A DNA stretch of 64,000 nucleotides, taken from Butyrivibrio sp. AC2005. GTDB lineage: Bacteria; Bacillota; Clostridia; Lachnospirales; Lachnospiraceae. The notes under the pieces were generated by a model. That model did no database searches. It worked only from the letters and a program-made list of their open reading frames with translations, and was not told where the DNA came from. Positions 50,442-58,468 of the stretch are shown piece by piece (the stretch's first letter is position 1; the number at the start of each line of letters is the position of its first letter). A program made the translations under genes and the position numbers. The stretch spans positions 70,114 through 134,113 of the forward strand of contig NZ_KE384138.1 of the NCBI RefSeq assembly GCF_000424145.1, in the 5' to 3' direction.

Positions 50442-50798
50442 CTATGTATACTTTTTCAAAATGCCTGTCAAATTTTCATAGGATACCTTGATTTTCTGGT
50501 AAAGCTCATCAGCGCCATCAAGAGACCCTTTTCTCAGAATCTCCGTGAGTTCAAGTACATCGTCCCGCATTCCGTTAAGAGCCAGATTACCTGTGACTCC
50601 CTTTAGCGAATGACAACCGGCAAAGGCTTCTTTTGCATCCTTTTTCTGCATGCCATATGTCAGATCCGAAAAACTCTTATCCTTTAAAAACTTAAACATA
50701 AAGGTCTCTATCAAGTCCTCATTTCCCATGAACCGGTCACTAACATCCTTCCAATCCACTCCCCAACCAATAAGTTCCTGCTTCATTTGTTCATTCAT
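50442..50798 (-). CDS. Histidine phosphotransfer (HPt) protein
   Basis: 118 residues, helical. The phospho-acceptor motif AFAGCHSLKGVTGNLAL has His63 in a CHSLKG context. It passes phosphate between a hybrid kinase and a response regulator in a phosphorelay. No partner genes are adjacent. It is followed by a terminator. Confidence 0.9.
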   Translation of the reverse strand: MNEQMKQELIGWGVDWKDVSDRFMGNEDLIETFMFKFLKDKSFSDLTYGMQKKDAKEAFAGCHSLKGVTGNLALNGMRDDVLELTEILRKGSLDGADELYQKIKVSYENLTGILKKYT

Positions 50799-50936
50799 GC
50801 CAGCCTCCTATAAAAGGCAATCCTATTACACATAGTCCTCTTGTATCAATATGACCAACATTAACTGCTAACATAATTTTATCAACAACCATACCTCTAT
50901 AAAAATTATATTTTACTAAAATATTTCTAAAATACA

Positions 50937-50966
50937 AAAGCGCTTAGCTTTTACACTAAACGCTTT
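50937..50966 (-). terminator. Terminator after prfA
   Basis: An 11-bp stem (AAAGCGTTTAG with CTAAGCGCTTT, one wobble) follows the prfA stop codon, with a TTTTG tail on the minus strand. Confidence 0.6.
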
Positions 50967-50977
50967 ACAAAAAAATC

Positions 50978-52048
50978 TTATTCACTCATGCCTGCAAGCT
51001 TCTCAGCCTGACTTGCAGTAGTCAATGCATCGATCAGTTCCTCAAGGTCACCGTCCATAATGGAGTCAATCTTATATAGTGTAAGATTGATTCGGTGGTC
51101 AGTAACTCTGCCCTGATGGAAGTTGTAGGTTCTTATTTTCTCTGATCTGTCACCTGTTCCTACCTGACTTTTTCTGAGAGAAGCCTCAGCATCATGAGCC
51201 TTCTGCATCTCCAGGTCAAACAGCTTCGCGCGAAGTACCTTCAGCGCCTTGGCTTTATTCTTTATCTGGCTCTTTTCATCCTGACAGGAAATAACAATAC
51301 CTGTGGGGATATGTGTAAGTCTTACTGCAGAATCCGTAGTATTGACGCACTGTCCGCCGTTACCGGAGGCCCTGAAAACATCAAATTTGCAATCATTCAT
51401 ATCGATGTTTACTTCAACATCCTCTACTTCCGGCATAATTGCCACCGTAATTGTTGATGTATGAATTCGTCCACCTGACTCCGTTACGGGAATTCTCTGA
51501 ACACGGTGTACACCACTCTCAAATTTAAGTCTTGAATATGCACCTGTTCCTGAAAGCATAAAGCTTACTGACTTCATACCACCGATACCCGTATCCTCGA
51601 CACTCATAGTCTCTATCTTCCAGCCGTGTCTGTCGGCATATCTGGTATATACTCTGTACATATCCGATGCAAAAAGCGCAGCCTCGTCTCCGCCCGCACC
51701 GGCACGGATTTCCACAATGACGTTTTTATCATCATTAGGATCCTTGGGAATCATGAGTAGTTTTAGCCTCTGCTCTATCTCAGGCAGCTCGTTCTTTGCC
51801 TCTGACAACTCCTCGCGAAGCATCTCCTTCATATCCTCATCGGACTCAGCAGACAAAAGCTCCTCGCTATCCGCAATTGTTTCCTTGCACTTTTTATAAT
51901 TATTGTATTCTTCAAGTATGGGAAGGAGATCACTCTGCTCCTTCATAAGTGCCCTAAAGCGGTTCTGATCCGATGCCACTCCGGGCTCTCCAAGCTCCAT
52001 TGTTATGTCCTCATATCTGCGGACCATATCTTCTAATCTATCAAACAT
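50978..52048 (-). CDS. prfA: Peptide chain release factor 1
   Basis: 356 residues. Catalytic GGQ in FRASGNGGQCVN and the codon-recognition PVT in HRVQRIPVTESGGRIHTS mark RF1, which ends translation at UAA and UAG. IVEIRAGAGGDEAALFA is the domain 2 start. It is the last gene of rpmE, DUF1385, prmC, prfA, the usual Clostridia order. REP element R3 lies between prmC and its AGGAGC ribosome site. Confidence 0.96.
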   Translation of the reverse strand: MFDRLEDMVRRYEDITMELGEPGVASDQNRFRALMKEQSDLLPILEEYNNYKKCKETIADSEELLSAESDEDMKEMLREELSEAKNELPEIEQRLKLLMIPKDPNDDKNVIVEIRAGAGGDEAALFASDMYRVYTRYADRHGWKIETMSVEDTGIGGMKSVSFMLSGTGAYSRLKFESGVHRVQRIPVTESGGRIHTSTITVAIMPEVEDVEVNIDMNDCKFDVFRASGNGGQCVNTTDSAVRLTHIPTGIVISCQDEKSQIKNKAKALKVLRAKLFDLEMQKAHDAEASLRKSQVGTGDRSEKIRTYNFHQGRVTDHRINLTLYKIDSIMDGDLEELIDALTTASQAEKLAGMSE

Positions 52049-52067
52049 AATTTGCTCCTATTTCTTG

Positions 52068-52167
52068 CCCCTCATCCGTCAGCTTCGCTGCCACCTGTCT
52101 TCGCTCCGCTTCGGTCCGCGCTAAACAATCGTCCCCCGGACGATTAGCGCCCCCAAAGGGGGAAGGC
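52068..52167 (-). repeat. REP-like element R3 (long form)
   Basis: CCCTCATCC-GTCAG-CTTCG-CTG..., then a middle block also present in R4 with CGTCCCCCGGACG, ending GGGGGAAGG. It fills the space between prmC and prfA on the minus strand; its GGATGAGGGG end lies about 20 bases before the prfA start codon, with prfA's own AGGAGC nearer. Confidence 0.8.
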
Positions 52168-52194
52168 TTTATGTTTATAAATCAATATTCACAG

Positions 52195-53073
52195 CTAATA
52201 GAAGCAACCACTGACCACTCTGTCATTGCCGCCAAGGTCCTTGATTACCTGAACATCCTTGTAACCATTCTGCTCCATAAGTTCCTTCACTGCAGGCCCC
52301 TGGTCATATCCGATCTCAAGCAACAAGTATCCGCTCTTATACAAGAGTTCCTTAGCCCCGGGAATAATTCTTCTGTAAAAAAGAAGTCCATCCTCACTTC
52401 CATCAAGGGCCATATACGGCTCATAGGTCTTAACCTCCGGCTCCAGGGTCTCAATCACAGCCGTGGGTATATACGGAGGATTAGATACGATAATATCAAA
52501 TTTTATATCTGAGGTATTATCTTCGCTTTCAAATATTTTCGATAATTCTTCTTTATCAGGAAAAATATCTGCCTTAACAGCCTTGAATCTTTCACTCATT
52601 CCGAGCCTGGCAGCATTTTTCTCAGCAATAAGAAGAGCTTTCTCTGATAAATCCGTTCCAACCGCCCTGGTATCATTGGTATATTTTAAAATACTAAGAG
52701 CAATACATCCTGAACCCGTGCACAGATCAAGCATATTCATACCGTCATGGATATAACGAAGTGCCTCCTCTGAAAGCGTCTCCGTATCCTGATTCGGAAT
52801 AAGGACATCACTCGTCACATCAAAATCGATGCCCATAAACTCACAGCTTCCAATGATGTAGGCAACAGGAATTCTCTCCATCCTCTTCCCAATCATCTCT
52901 CTGTAAGCAGAAACCTTACCATCCTCCACATCCATATCGCCATGGGACAGCAATGTATTATGATCGGTTCCACATACATGTTCCAAAAGAAGTCTCGCAT
53001 CCAAAGAGGCTTCCGAAATGCCTGCGTTATTAAGTTTTTCCTCTCCCTCTTTAAAAAGTAATGCGTACTCCAT
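52195..53073 (-). CDS. prmC: Release factor glutamine methyltransferase PrmC
   Basis: 292 residues. VLIPNQDTETLSEEAL, the SAM site NMLDLCTGSGCIALSIL and the target-binding FDIIVSNPPYIPTAV (NPPY) are as in PrmC. It methylates the glutamine of the GGQ motif of release factors, and its gene sits upstream of prfA, whose product it modifies. Confidence 0.95.
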   Translation of the reverse strand: MEYALLFKEGEEKLNNAGISEASLDARLLLEHVCGTDHNTLLSHGDMDVEDGKVSAYREMIGKRMERIPVAYIIGSCEFMGIDFDVTSDVLIPNQDTETLSEEALRYIHDGMNMLDLCTGSGCIALSILKYTNDTRAVGTDLSEKALLIAEKNAARLGMSERFKAVKADIFPDKEELSKIFESEDNTSDIKFDIIVSNPPYIPTAVIETLEPEVKTYEPYMALDGSEDGLLFYRRIIPGAKELLYKSGYLLLEIGYDQGPAVKELMEQNGYKDVQVIKDLGGNDRVVSGCFY

Positions 53074-53169
53074 CTCTTAATTCCTTAGCCTTCTACCTAA
53101 AGTAAACCTCTAGTGTAGTTGTTTTTATATTTCTCGACTATATTACTTAGATAAAAATCATATCTACTA

Positions 53170-54132
53170 TCACTGAGCAAGATCTTCTTCATCCTCAAAC
53201 TTGTAGCCAAAGGAGTCGGATAAAAATTCCTTCCAGTCAAAAACTGCCTCAACGGACTTCATCCCAACCTCTATCATCTCATCATCGGGTTCCTTGGTTG
53301 TAAGCATCTGAAGCAGTAATCCGGGTGCTGACAAAATTCTGAGAATGATGTTATTGCTTCGTCCGGCAAGTCTGATAATCTCATAGGAAATGCCTGCTAT
53401 AACAGGAATAAGCGCTATCCTTATAAGTATTCTGAGTGGTATTGACTGAACTCTGATAAAGAAAAACAGAATAATACTCACAAACATTACAAACAAAAGG
53501 AAACTGCTTCCGCATCTCTTATGTAATCTGGTACTCTCCCTTACATTTTCAAGTGTAAGAGGCTTACCTCTCTCAAGGCAGTTTATGCACTTGTGTTCCG
53601 CTCCATGATATCTGAAAAGTCTCCTGATATCCTTCATACATGAAATAAGGAGTACATATACTATAAAAATCGCAATTCTGAGAAGTCCTTCAAGAAGTAC
53701 CATAGCTGAATTATTCCTTATGTAACCGGAAAACAGCGAGCTTAAATAGTACGGAAGAACCATGAAAATTCCTATTGCCAGAGCAAAAGCTATTACCGTT
53801 GTAATGGCAGAAGCAATCTTCTCCTTACTCTCTGCAGCTATCGGATCCTTCGCCTTGGATATATCTTCCTCTCCAAAAAGAGAAGCTGAAAAATTAAGCG
53901 CCTTCATTCCAAGAACAAGCGAATCCCAAAATACAAACACACCACGTATGAAAGGAATATGTGACAAACCAAGACTCTCTGCTTTGCCAAGGTAGTGATC
54001 CACTTCAACAGCGATATCGCCGTCTTCCTTCCTTACAGCTACGGCATAAATATCCTTATTGCGCATCATAACGCCTTCAAGAACTGCCTGTCCGCCGATT
54101 CCGGAATAATGATTAATCTTTTTCTTCGCCAT
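53170..54132 (-). CDS. DUF1385 (YqhQ-like) membrane protein
   Basis: 320 residues. GGQAVLEGVMMRNKDIYAVAVR starts the family domain; four or five hydrophobic segments (for example AITTVIAFALAIGIFMVLPYYL) and RFLLFVMFVSIILFF-like helices lie behind, with FRYHGAEHKCINCLERG and LHKRCGSSFLLF in the middle, which carry conserved His and Cys. Function unknown; it is well conserved between rpmE and prmC in Clostridia. Confidence 0.9.
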   Translation of the reverse strand: MAKKKINHYSGIGGQAVLEGVMMRNKDIYAVAVRKEDGDIAVEVDHYLGKAESLGLSHIPFIRGVFVFWDSLVLGMKALNFSASLFGEEDISKAKDPIAAESKEKIASAITTVIAFALAIGIFMVLPYYLSSLFSGYIRNNSAMVLLEGLLRIAIFIVYVLLISCMKDIRRLFRYHGAEHKCINCLERGKPLTLENVRESTRLHKRCGSSFLLFVMFVSIILFFFIRVQSIPLRILIRIALIPVIAGISYEIIRLAGRSNNIILRILSAPGLLLQMLTTKEPDDEMIEVGMKSVEAVFDWKEFLSDSFGYKFEDEEDLAQ

Positions 54133-54172
54133 CTCAATTCTCCTGTTTTTTAGGCAATCATATGTGTTAAAA

Positions 54173-54202
54173 AAGAGGTTGAGGCAGCAGCCTCAACCTC
54201 TT
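54173..54202 (-). terminator. Terminator after rpmE
   Basis: AAGAGGTTGAGGC and GCCTCAACCTCTT form a perfect 13-bp stem with an AGCA loop and a TTTTTT tail on the minus strand. Confidence 0.9.
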
Positions 54203-54216
54203 AGCATTTCCAGTAA

Positions 54217-54426
54217 TTAGTTGTTAGAAGTCATACCATACTTACGGTTGAACTTATCAATACGTCCGCGAGCAGCAGTAGCCTTCTGTGTTCCTGTGTA
54301 GAAAGGATGGCACTTAGAACAAATTTCTACGTGGATTTCCTTCTTTGTTGAACCTACTGTAAATGTGTTACCGCAGTTGCAGGTAACTGTTGCCTGATAA
54401 TATTCGGGCTGGATATCCTGTCTCAT
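54217..54426 (-). CDS. rpmE: 50S ribosomal protein L31
   Basis: 69 residues. IQPEYYQATVTCNCGNTFTVGSTK, then VEICSKCHPFYTGTQK with the CxC and CxxC zinc-binding pairs of the zinc-containing form of L31. It belongs to the large ribosomal subunit. The four cysteines are intact, so this is the zinc form. Confidence 0.97.
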   Translation of the reverse strand: MRQDIQPEYYQATVTCNCGNTFTVGSTKKEIHVEICSKCHPFYTGTQKATAARGRIDKFNRKYGMTSNN

Positions 54427-54551
54427 CTTCTCACCTCTTTTATATCAATGATTCTTAATATTTTTCAATATTATACTTTAGTTACTAATACTGTTTTATC
54501 ACAACAGCTCGTTTATTGTAGCATAATATATGCTTAATCGCAAGAACATTT

Positions 54552-55172
54552 TTAAATGTTGTTTACGTATTTTCTTATTTTATTCTTAAGACGTTGCAAA
54601 GCATTGTCTGTGGACTTCTCATCTCTTCCCAGTACTTTCGCGATCTGAGCATACCCCATTCCTGTCATGTGAAGCTCCAAAACGGATTTTTCAAAATCAC
54701 TAAGTCCGTTTTCTATAAACTCCTCTATATCTCTGGTATTTTCTTTATCTATCATCATCGCTTCGGGATTTTTGTCATTTATATCCTCCAGCATCTGATC
54801 CAGAGAAAATTCCTTGTCCTCATCATGACCATCCATCTTGGCATAAAGGGAAATATAGCTGTTTAAAGGAGCGTGCTTTTTCCTGTTAGAGGCCTGAATA
54901 GCCGTGTACATCTGTCTTGATACACACAAATCCGCAAAGGTCCTGAAGCTGGCATCACGCCCTGCATCATAATCACGAACCGCCTTAAAAAGCCCAATCA
55001 TGCCCTCCTGGATCAGATCATCCTTGTCTGCCCCAAGAATGTACATGGACGCAGCCTTGGTTCTTACCATGTCCTTGTACTTATTCATTATGTAGTCTGT
55101 CACATCTGACTCACCTTCGCGGAGCCTTGTTATAAGCTCCTCATCGGATTCATCTATGGATATTTTGGCCAT
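54552..55172 (-). CDS. sigH: RNA polymerase sigma factor SigH
   Basis: 206 residues from ATG 55172, with GAGGGG four bases upstream; the longer in-frame extension runs through the REP element and is not coding. Region 2 shows DDLIQEGMIGLFKAVRDYD and ASFRTFADLCVSRQMYTAIQ, and region 4 GMGYAQIAKVLGRDEKSTDNALQRLKNKIRKYV. This is the SigH type that drives early sporulation or stationary-phase genes in Firmicutes. The ribosome binding site comes from the end of REP element R4. Adjacent rlmB and mrnC follow the usual Clostridia order. Confidence 0.9.
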   Translation of the reverse strand: MAKISIDESDEELITRLREGESDVTDYIMNKYKDMVRTKAASMYILGADKDDLIQEGMIGLFKAVRDYDAGRDASFRTFADLCVSRQMYTAIQASNRKKHAPLNSYISLYAKMDGHDEDKEFSLDQMLEDINDKNPEAMMIDKENTRDIEEFIENGLSDFEKSVLELHMTGMGYAQIAKVLGRDEKSTDNALQRLKNKIRKYVNNI

Positions 55173-55177
55173 GTATC

Positions 55178-55275
55178 CCCTCATCCGTCTGCTTCGCTGA
55201 CACCTGTCTCCGTTCCACTTCGGTCTGCGCAAAGCCATCGTCCCCCGGACGATGTGCGCCCCCCAAGGGGAAGGC
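55178..55275 (-). repeat. REP-like element R4 (long form), supplies the sigH ribosome binding site
   Basis: Same orientation and middle block as R3 (CGTCCCCCGGACG, then GCGCCCC... GGGGAAGG). On the minus strand its GGATGAGGGG end lies five bases before the sigH ATG. Confidence 0.82.
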
Positions 55276-55280
55276 TTTTT

Positions 55281-55405
55281 TATATTATTGTCAGTCTCAC
55301 TGACAAATTCCCTCACAGGTGTGTGAATGCTCTATATTATTTGTCAGTCTCACTGACAAATTCCCTCACAGGTGTGTGAATGCTCTATATTATTTATCTG
55401 CTTCG
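55281..55405 (-). repeat. 52-53 bp tandem repeat beside REP element R4
   Basis: TATATTATT starts at 55281, 55333 and 55386. Each unit has a TGTCAG-TCTCA-CTGACA stem and a TTC-CCTCACAGGTGTG-TGAA stem that look like a degenerate REP element (GTCAG/CTGAC). Two full units plus the start of a third are present, before rlmB's stop codon region. Confidence 0.75.
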
Positions 55406-55416
55406 CTGACACCATT

Positions 55417-56256
55417 TTACTTTGTATAGCCACGCTGTCTTACAATTTCAAAACCGAGTACGCCAGCTGCCACAGATGCATTAAGTGAATTGATTTCACC
55501 CTTCATGGGAATGGCAGCGATCATGTCGCATTTTTCACGGACAAGCTTGCTGACACCGGAGCCCTCGTTTCCGATTACAAGGCCTATGGCACCCTTCAGG
55601 TCAAGATCATACATTGTTGTGCCATCCATGTCGGCACACACAAACCACATTCCGCGGTCCTTTAACTCCTCTATGGTTCTGGCCATATTGGTCACCTTTA
55701 CAACAGGTGTGTAGTTAAGCGCTCCCGCACTGGTCTTAGCGACAGTTGCAGTAAGTCCTGCGGCGCGGTTTTTCGGGATTATCACACCATGAGCACCTGC
55801 AATATTGGCAGTTCTTATTATCGCTCCAAGATTATGAGGGTCCTCAATATTATCAAGCAGGAAAATAAAAGGCGCCTCACCTTTTTCCTCTGCAAGGTTA
55901 AAAATATCCTCAAGCTCTGAGTAGTCATAAGCAGCAGCATATGCAATAACGCCCTGATGCGCGCCTGTCGTGGATATCTGATCAAGCCTGTCCCTGTTAA
56001 CAAACTTCATCATTATGCCGGCCTTCTTAGCTTCTTTTCTTATGGTAGCTATGGGGCCGTCCTGACAGCCATCAAGAATGAAAAGCTTATCGATTGTTCT
56101 GCCGCTTCTAAGCGCCTCTATCACAGCGTTTCTGCCCTCGATTGTCAGGGAATCAGCGGTTTCATTATCAAAATCTCTTTCAGATGATACTTCACCACGA
56201 GTCTTTTCTTTGAAGTGGTCTCTGTCTCTCTTATTTTTCTTATAATTTTCTTTCAT
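55417..56256 (-). CDS. rlmB: 23S rRNA (guanosine-2'-O)-methyltransferase RlmB
   Basis: 279 residues. A lysine-rich amino end (1-45), the substrate-binding domain, then the SPOUT knot: FLLDNIEDPHNLGAIIRTANIAG, IPKNRAAGLTATVAKTSAGAL, GLVIGNEGSGVS and PMKGEINSLNASVAAGVLGFEI. It methylates G2251 in 23S rRNA. It is upstream of sigH and downstream of mrnC on the same strand. Confidence 0.93.
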   Translation of the reverse strand: MKENYKKNKRDRDHFKEKTRGEVSSERDFDNETADSLTIEGRNAVIEALRSGRTIDKLFILDGCQDGPIATIRKEAKKAGIMMKFVNRDRLDQISTTGAHQGVIAYAAAYDYSELEDIFNLAEEKGEAPFIFLLDNIEDPHNLGAIIRTANIAGAHGVIIPKNRAAGLTATVAKTSAGALNYTPVVKVTNMARTIEELKDRGMWFVCADMDGTTMYDLDLKGAIGLVIGNEGSGVSKLVREKCDMIAAIPMKGEINSLNASVAAGVLGFEIVRQRGYTK

Positions 56257-56347
56257 TTATTGGTTCCTTTTTATAGATTATTGTTTTCTTGATGAAAATA
56301 AGAATGTAAGTATAATACCTTATTTCCGCTCGTATCGTTACATTTCC

Positions 56348-56818
56348 TTACAGCTCAATAATGGAAACGCCATCTTTTAATAATTCCAGAAGTCTTCCCA
56401 TCTCACCCTTAAGATACAGATATCCGCATAAAGCTTCAAGTCCTGTAGCCTTTCGGTAGTCTGTAACACTCTGGTTCTTGGCGCTTGTATAGGATTTGGC
56501 ATTTCTGCCTCTCTTGTATACTTCGCTCTCTTCCTCGGTGAGCTTTGGTTCAAGATATTCTATAATCTTAGCCTGTGCAGCAGCATTAACGTATTTTATT
56601 TTCATCTTGTTAAGCTGTGCTGCCGGTCTGTTGGCCTCCTGAACAACCATGCTTCTTATGATAATCTCATATACGCTATCCCCCATAAATGCCAGTGCAA
56701 GCGGACTGTAGCGATTCATAGGCTCGCCGGGAACATCAAAATTGTCCCTTATTATGCCTGCAAGATCAGGGCAGACACATTCACCGTCTGGTGCTATATT
56801 AACTTCATTTTCTTCCAT
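56348..56818 (-). CDS. mrnC: Mini-ribonuclease III
   Basis: 156 residues. YSPLALAFMGDSVYEIIIRSM carries the RNase III signature acids; RGRNAKSYTSAKNQSVTDYRKATGLEALCGYLYLKGE completes the domain. No dsRNA-binding domain, as expected. It processes 23S rRNA ends. The usual cysS gene is absent between ispF and mrnC here. Confidence 0.93.
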   Translation of the reverse strand: MEENEVNIAPDGECVCPDLAGIIRDNFDVPGEPMNRYSPLALAFMGDSVYEIIIRSMVVQEANRPAAQLNKMKIKYVNAAAQAKIIEYLEPKLTEEESEVYKRGRNAKSYTSAKNQSVTDYRKATGLEALCGYLYLKGEMGRLLELLKDGVSIIEL

Positions 56819-56844
56819 ATAATTCTCCGAACTAAGTAGTTGTT

Positions 56845-57408
56845 TTAGGATTGCTTAGCGCAGCCGGGGCAGGTCTCACAATTCCCCTGCGGAGCTTCTC
56901 CTGTCTGATAGGTCACATTTTTTGTGTAATACGCAATAGGACTTTCAATAAGACAAACTGCCTGCGCAGCAATTCCCTCTCCTGCACCTGTAAAACCAAG
57001 CCCCTCTTCAGTCGTAGCCTTAACACTTACCTGCTCCACATTTATTCCCAGTGCATCAGCAATATTCTGACGCATGGTGTCTATGTATGGTCTGAGCTTT
57101 GGCGCCTGACACAGAATGGTAGAATCTATATTTTCTATTAAAAAGCTGTTATCCTCGAGAAGTTTCCCTACCTCTGAAAGGAGCTTTAATGAATCCGCAC
57201 CCTTATATTTTGGATCGGAATCAGGGAAGTGCTTTCCTATATCTCCAAGAGCTGCTGCCCCGAGGAGCGCATCACTTATGGCATGAAGAAGAACATCTGC
57301 ATCTGAATGGCCGAGTAATCCCTTTTCATAAGGAATATCCACTCCACCAAGAATGAGTTTCCTTCCCTCCACCAACCTATGTACGTCATAACCTGTTCCA
57401 ATATGCAT
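56845..57408 (-). CDS. ispF: 2-C-methyl-D-erythritol 2,4-cyclodiphosphate synthase
   Basis: 187 residues. GTGYDVHRLVEGRKLILGGVDIPYEKGLLGHSDADVLLHAISDALLGA has the metal-binding Asp and His residues; LEDNSFLIENIDSTILCQAPKL and ATTEEGLGFTGAGEGIAAQAVCLI complete the fold of about 160 residues. The last 25 residues are an extra tail with CETCPGC (Cys-x2-Cys-x2-Cys), not part of the normal enzyme. It makes the cyclic intermediate of the MEP isoprenoid pathway. Confidence 0.94.
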   Translation of the reverse strand: MHIGTGYDVHRLVEGRKLILGGVDIPYEKGLLGHSDADVLLHAISDALLGAAALGDIGKHFPDSDPKYKGADSLKLLSEVGKLLEDNSFLIENIDSTILCQAPKLRPYIDTMRQNIADALGINVEQVSVKATTEEGLGFTGAGEGIAAQAVCLIESPIAYYTKNVTYQTGEAPQGNCETCPGCAKQS

Positions 57409-57444
57409 AATAATTCCTTTCCGGACGTCGCCACTTTTTAGATA

Positions 57445-57750
57445 TCAAATCAAAAACCATTCAACTGCAAAGACTACGGCGCAGGCACAGACAGCAACGG
57501 TGAGGAGGCTCTTTTTTCTAAATGAAAGAATGAGCGCTACCGCAAAGCCTGCAATTGATGCCCTCATATCATCTGAAGCATGTAATATTGCAGGAAAGGT
57601 CATTGCTGCAAGTGTAGCGTAAGGCACGTAGTACAAAAACGACTTCACAAAGCGTGAGTTTATGTCTTTCCTTATCAAAGTCAGCGGAAGCATTCTTATG
57701 AGATAAGTCACCACCGCCATTACTATTATATATCCATAAACGTTATGCAT
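57445..57750 (-). CDS. azlD: AzlD-family branched-chain amino acid transport protein
   Basis: 101 residues from ATG 57750, preceded by GAGGAGG; it overlaps the end of azlC by eight bases, so the pair is translationally coupled. Three or four helices with IIVMAVVTYLIRMLPLTLIRK at the start. With AzlC it forms an exporter for branched-chain amino acids. Confidence 0.9.
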   Translation of the reverse strand: MHNVYGYIIVMAVVTYLIRMLPLTLIRKDINSRFVKSFLYYVPYATLAAMTFPAILHASDDMRASIAGFAVALILSFRKKSLLTVAVCACAVVFAVEWFLI

Positions 57751-58459
57751 CCGCTGTTTCCTCCTCTTCCTTGGGAGCAAGAGCAGCTGCTGCACCTGCG
57801 ATTATGATTGTAACTATGATAATTCTAAAACCTGATGATATATTTTTCAAAACAGGAGCGTATGTAAACAGGGTGCTCATAGCCATGGCTCCTACCACAA
57901 CAAAAAGTACTGCCATTTTCTCCCTGGCCTCAGGAATTATAATTGCAAGGAACATACCATAAATAGCAAGTCCCAGGGCACTTATAAGTCTCTGCGGCAT
58001 TATCTGTCCTGCAAAGGCTCCAAGAAATGTTCCCATAACCCAGCCAAATACCGAGACAACTATAAGACCGTAAGAGTATGCAGGATTTAATCTTCCTTTT
58101 CTCACAACGCTGAGAGCAAATATTTCATCAGTCACGCCATAGGCAATAAGGCATCTCCTAAGTGTATTAACCTTTGAAGACAGCTTCTGGGAAAGTGCTG
58201 TGCTCATAAGCATGTATCTGAGATTCACCACAAGCTGCAACAGTGCCATCTCTGCGTACGCCGCATTCGAATGAATAAGTTCAAGAGATGAAAACTGTCC
58301 TGCACTTGTTACATTTGTAAGAGACATAAGCGATGCCTGAAAAACCGACAGTCCCGCTTCTGAAGCCTGGATTCCAAAGGCAAAGGAAACCGCCAGATAT
58401 CCAAGACAGATTGGGACGCCATTTATTAGACCCTGTCTGAACTCCCTAAAATTTTCCAT
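57743..58459 (-). CDS. azlC: AzlC-family branched-chain amino acid exporter
   Basis: 238 residues. FREFRQGLINGVPICLGYLAVSFAFGIQASEAGLSVFQASLMSLTNVTSAGQF is the family's opening; five or more helices follow, ending in GFRIIIVTIIIAGAAAALAPK. It exports branched-chain amino acids with the small partner AzlD encoded just downstream. Confidence 0.92.
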   Translation of the reverse strand: MENFREFRQGLINGVPICLGYLAVSFAFGIQASEAGLSVFQASLMSLTNVTSAGQFSSLELIHSNAAYAEMALLQLVVNLRYMLMSTALSQKLSSKVNTLRRCLIAYGVTDEIFALSVVRKGRLNPAYSYGLIVVSVFGWVMGTFLGAFAGQIMPQRLISALGLAIYGMFLAIIIPEAREKMAVLFVVVGAMAMSTLFTYAPVLKNISSGFRIIIVTIIIAGAAAALAPKEEEETADA

Positions 58460-58468
58460 AATCTACTC

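Noticed and set aside
55173..55316. A 48-residue amino-terminal extension of SigH
   Set aside because: The extension is translated REP repeat sequence; the ATG at 55172 has a Shine-Dalgarno at the right distance.
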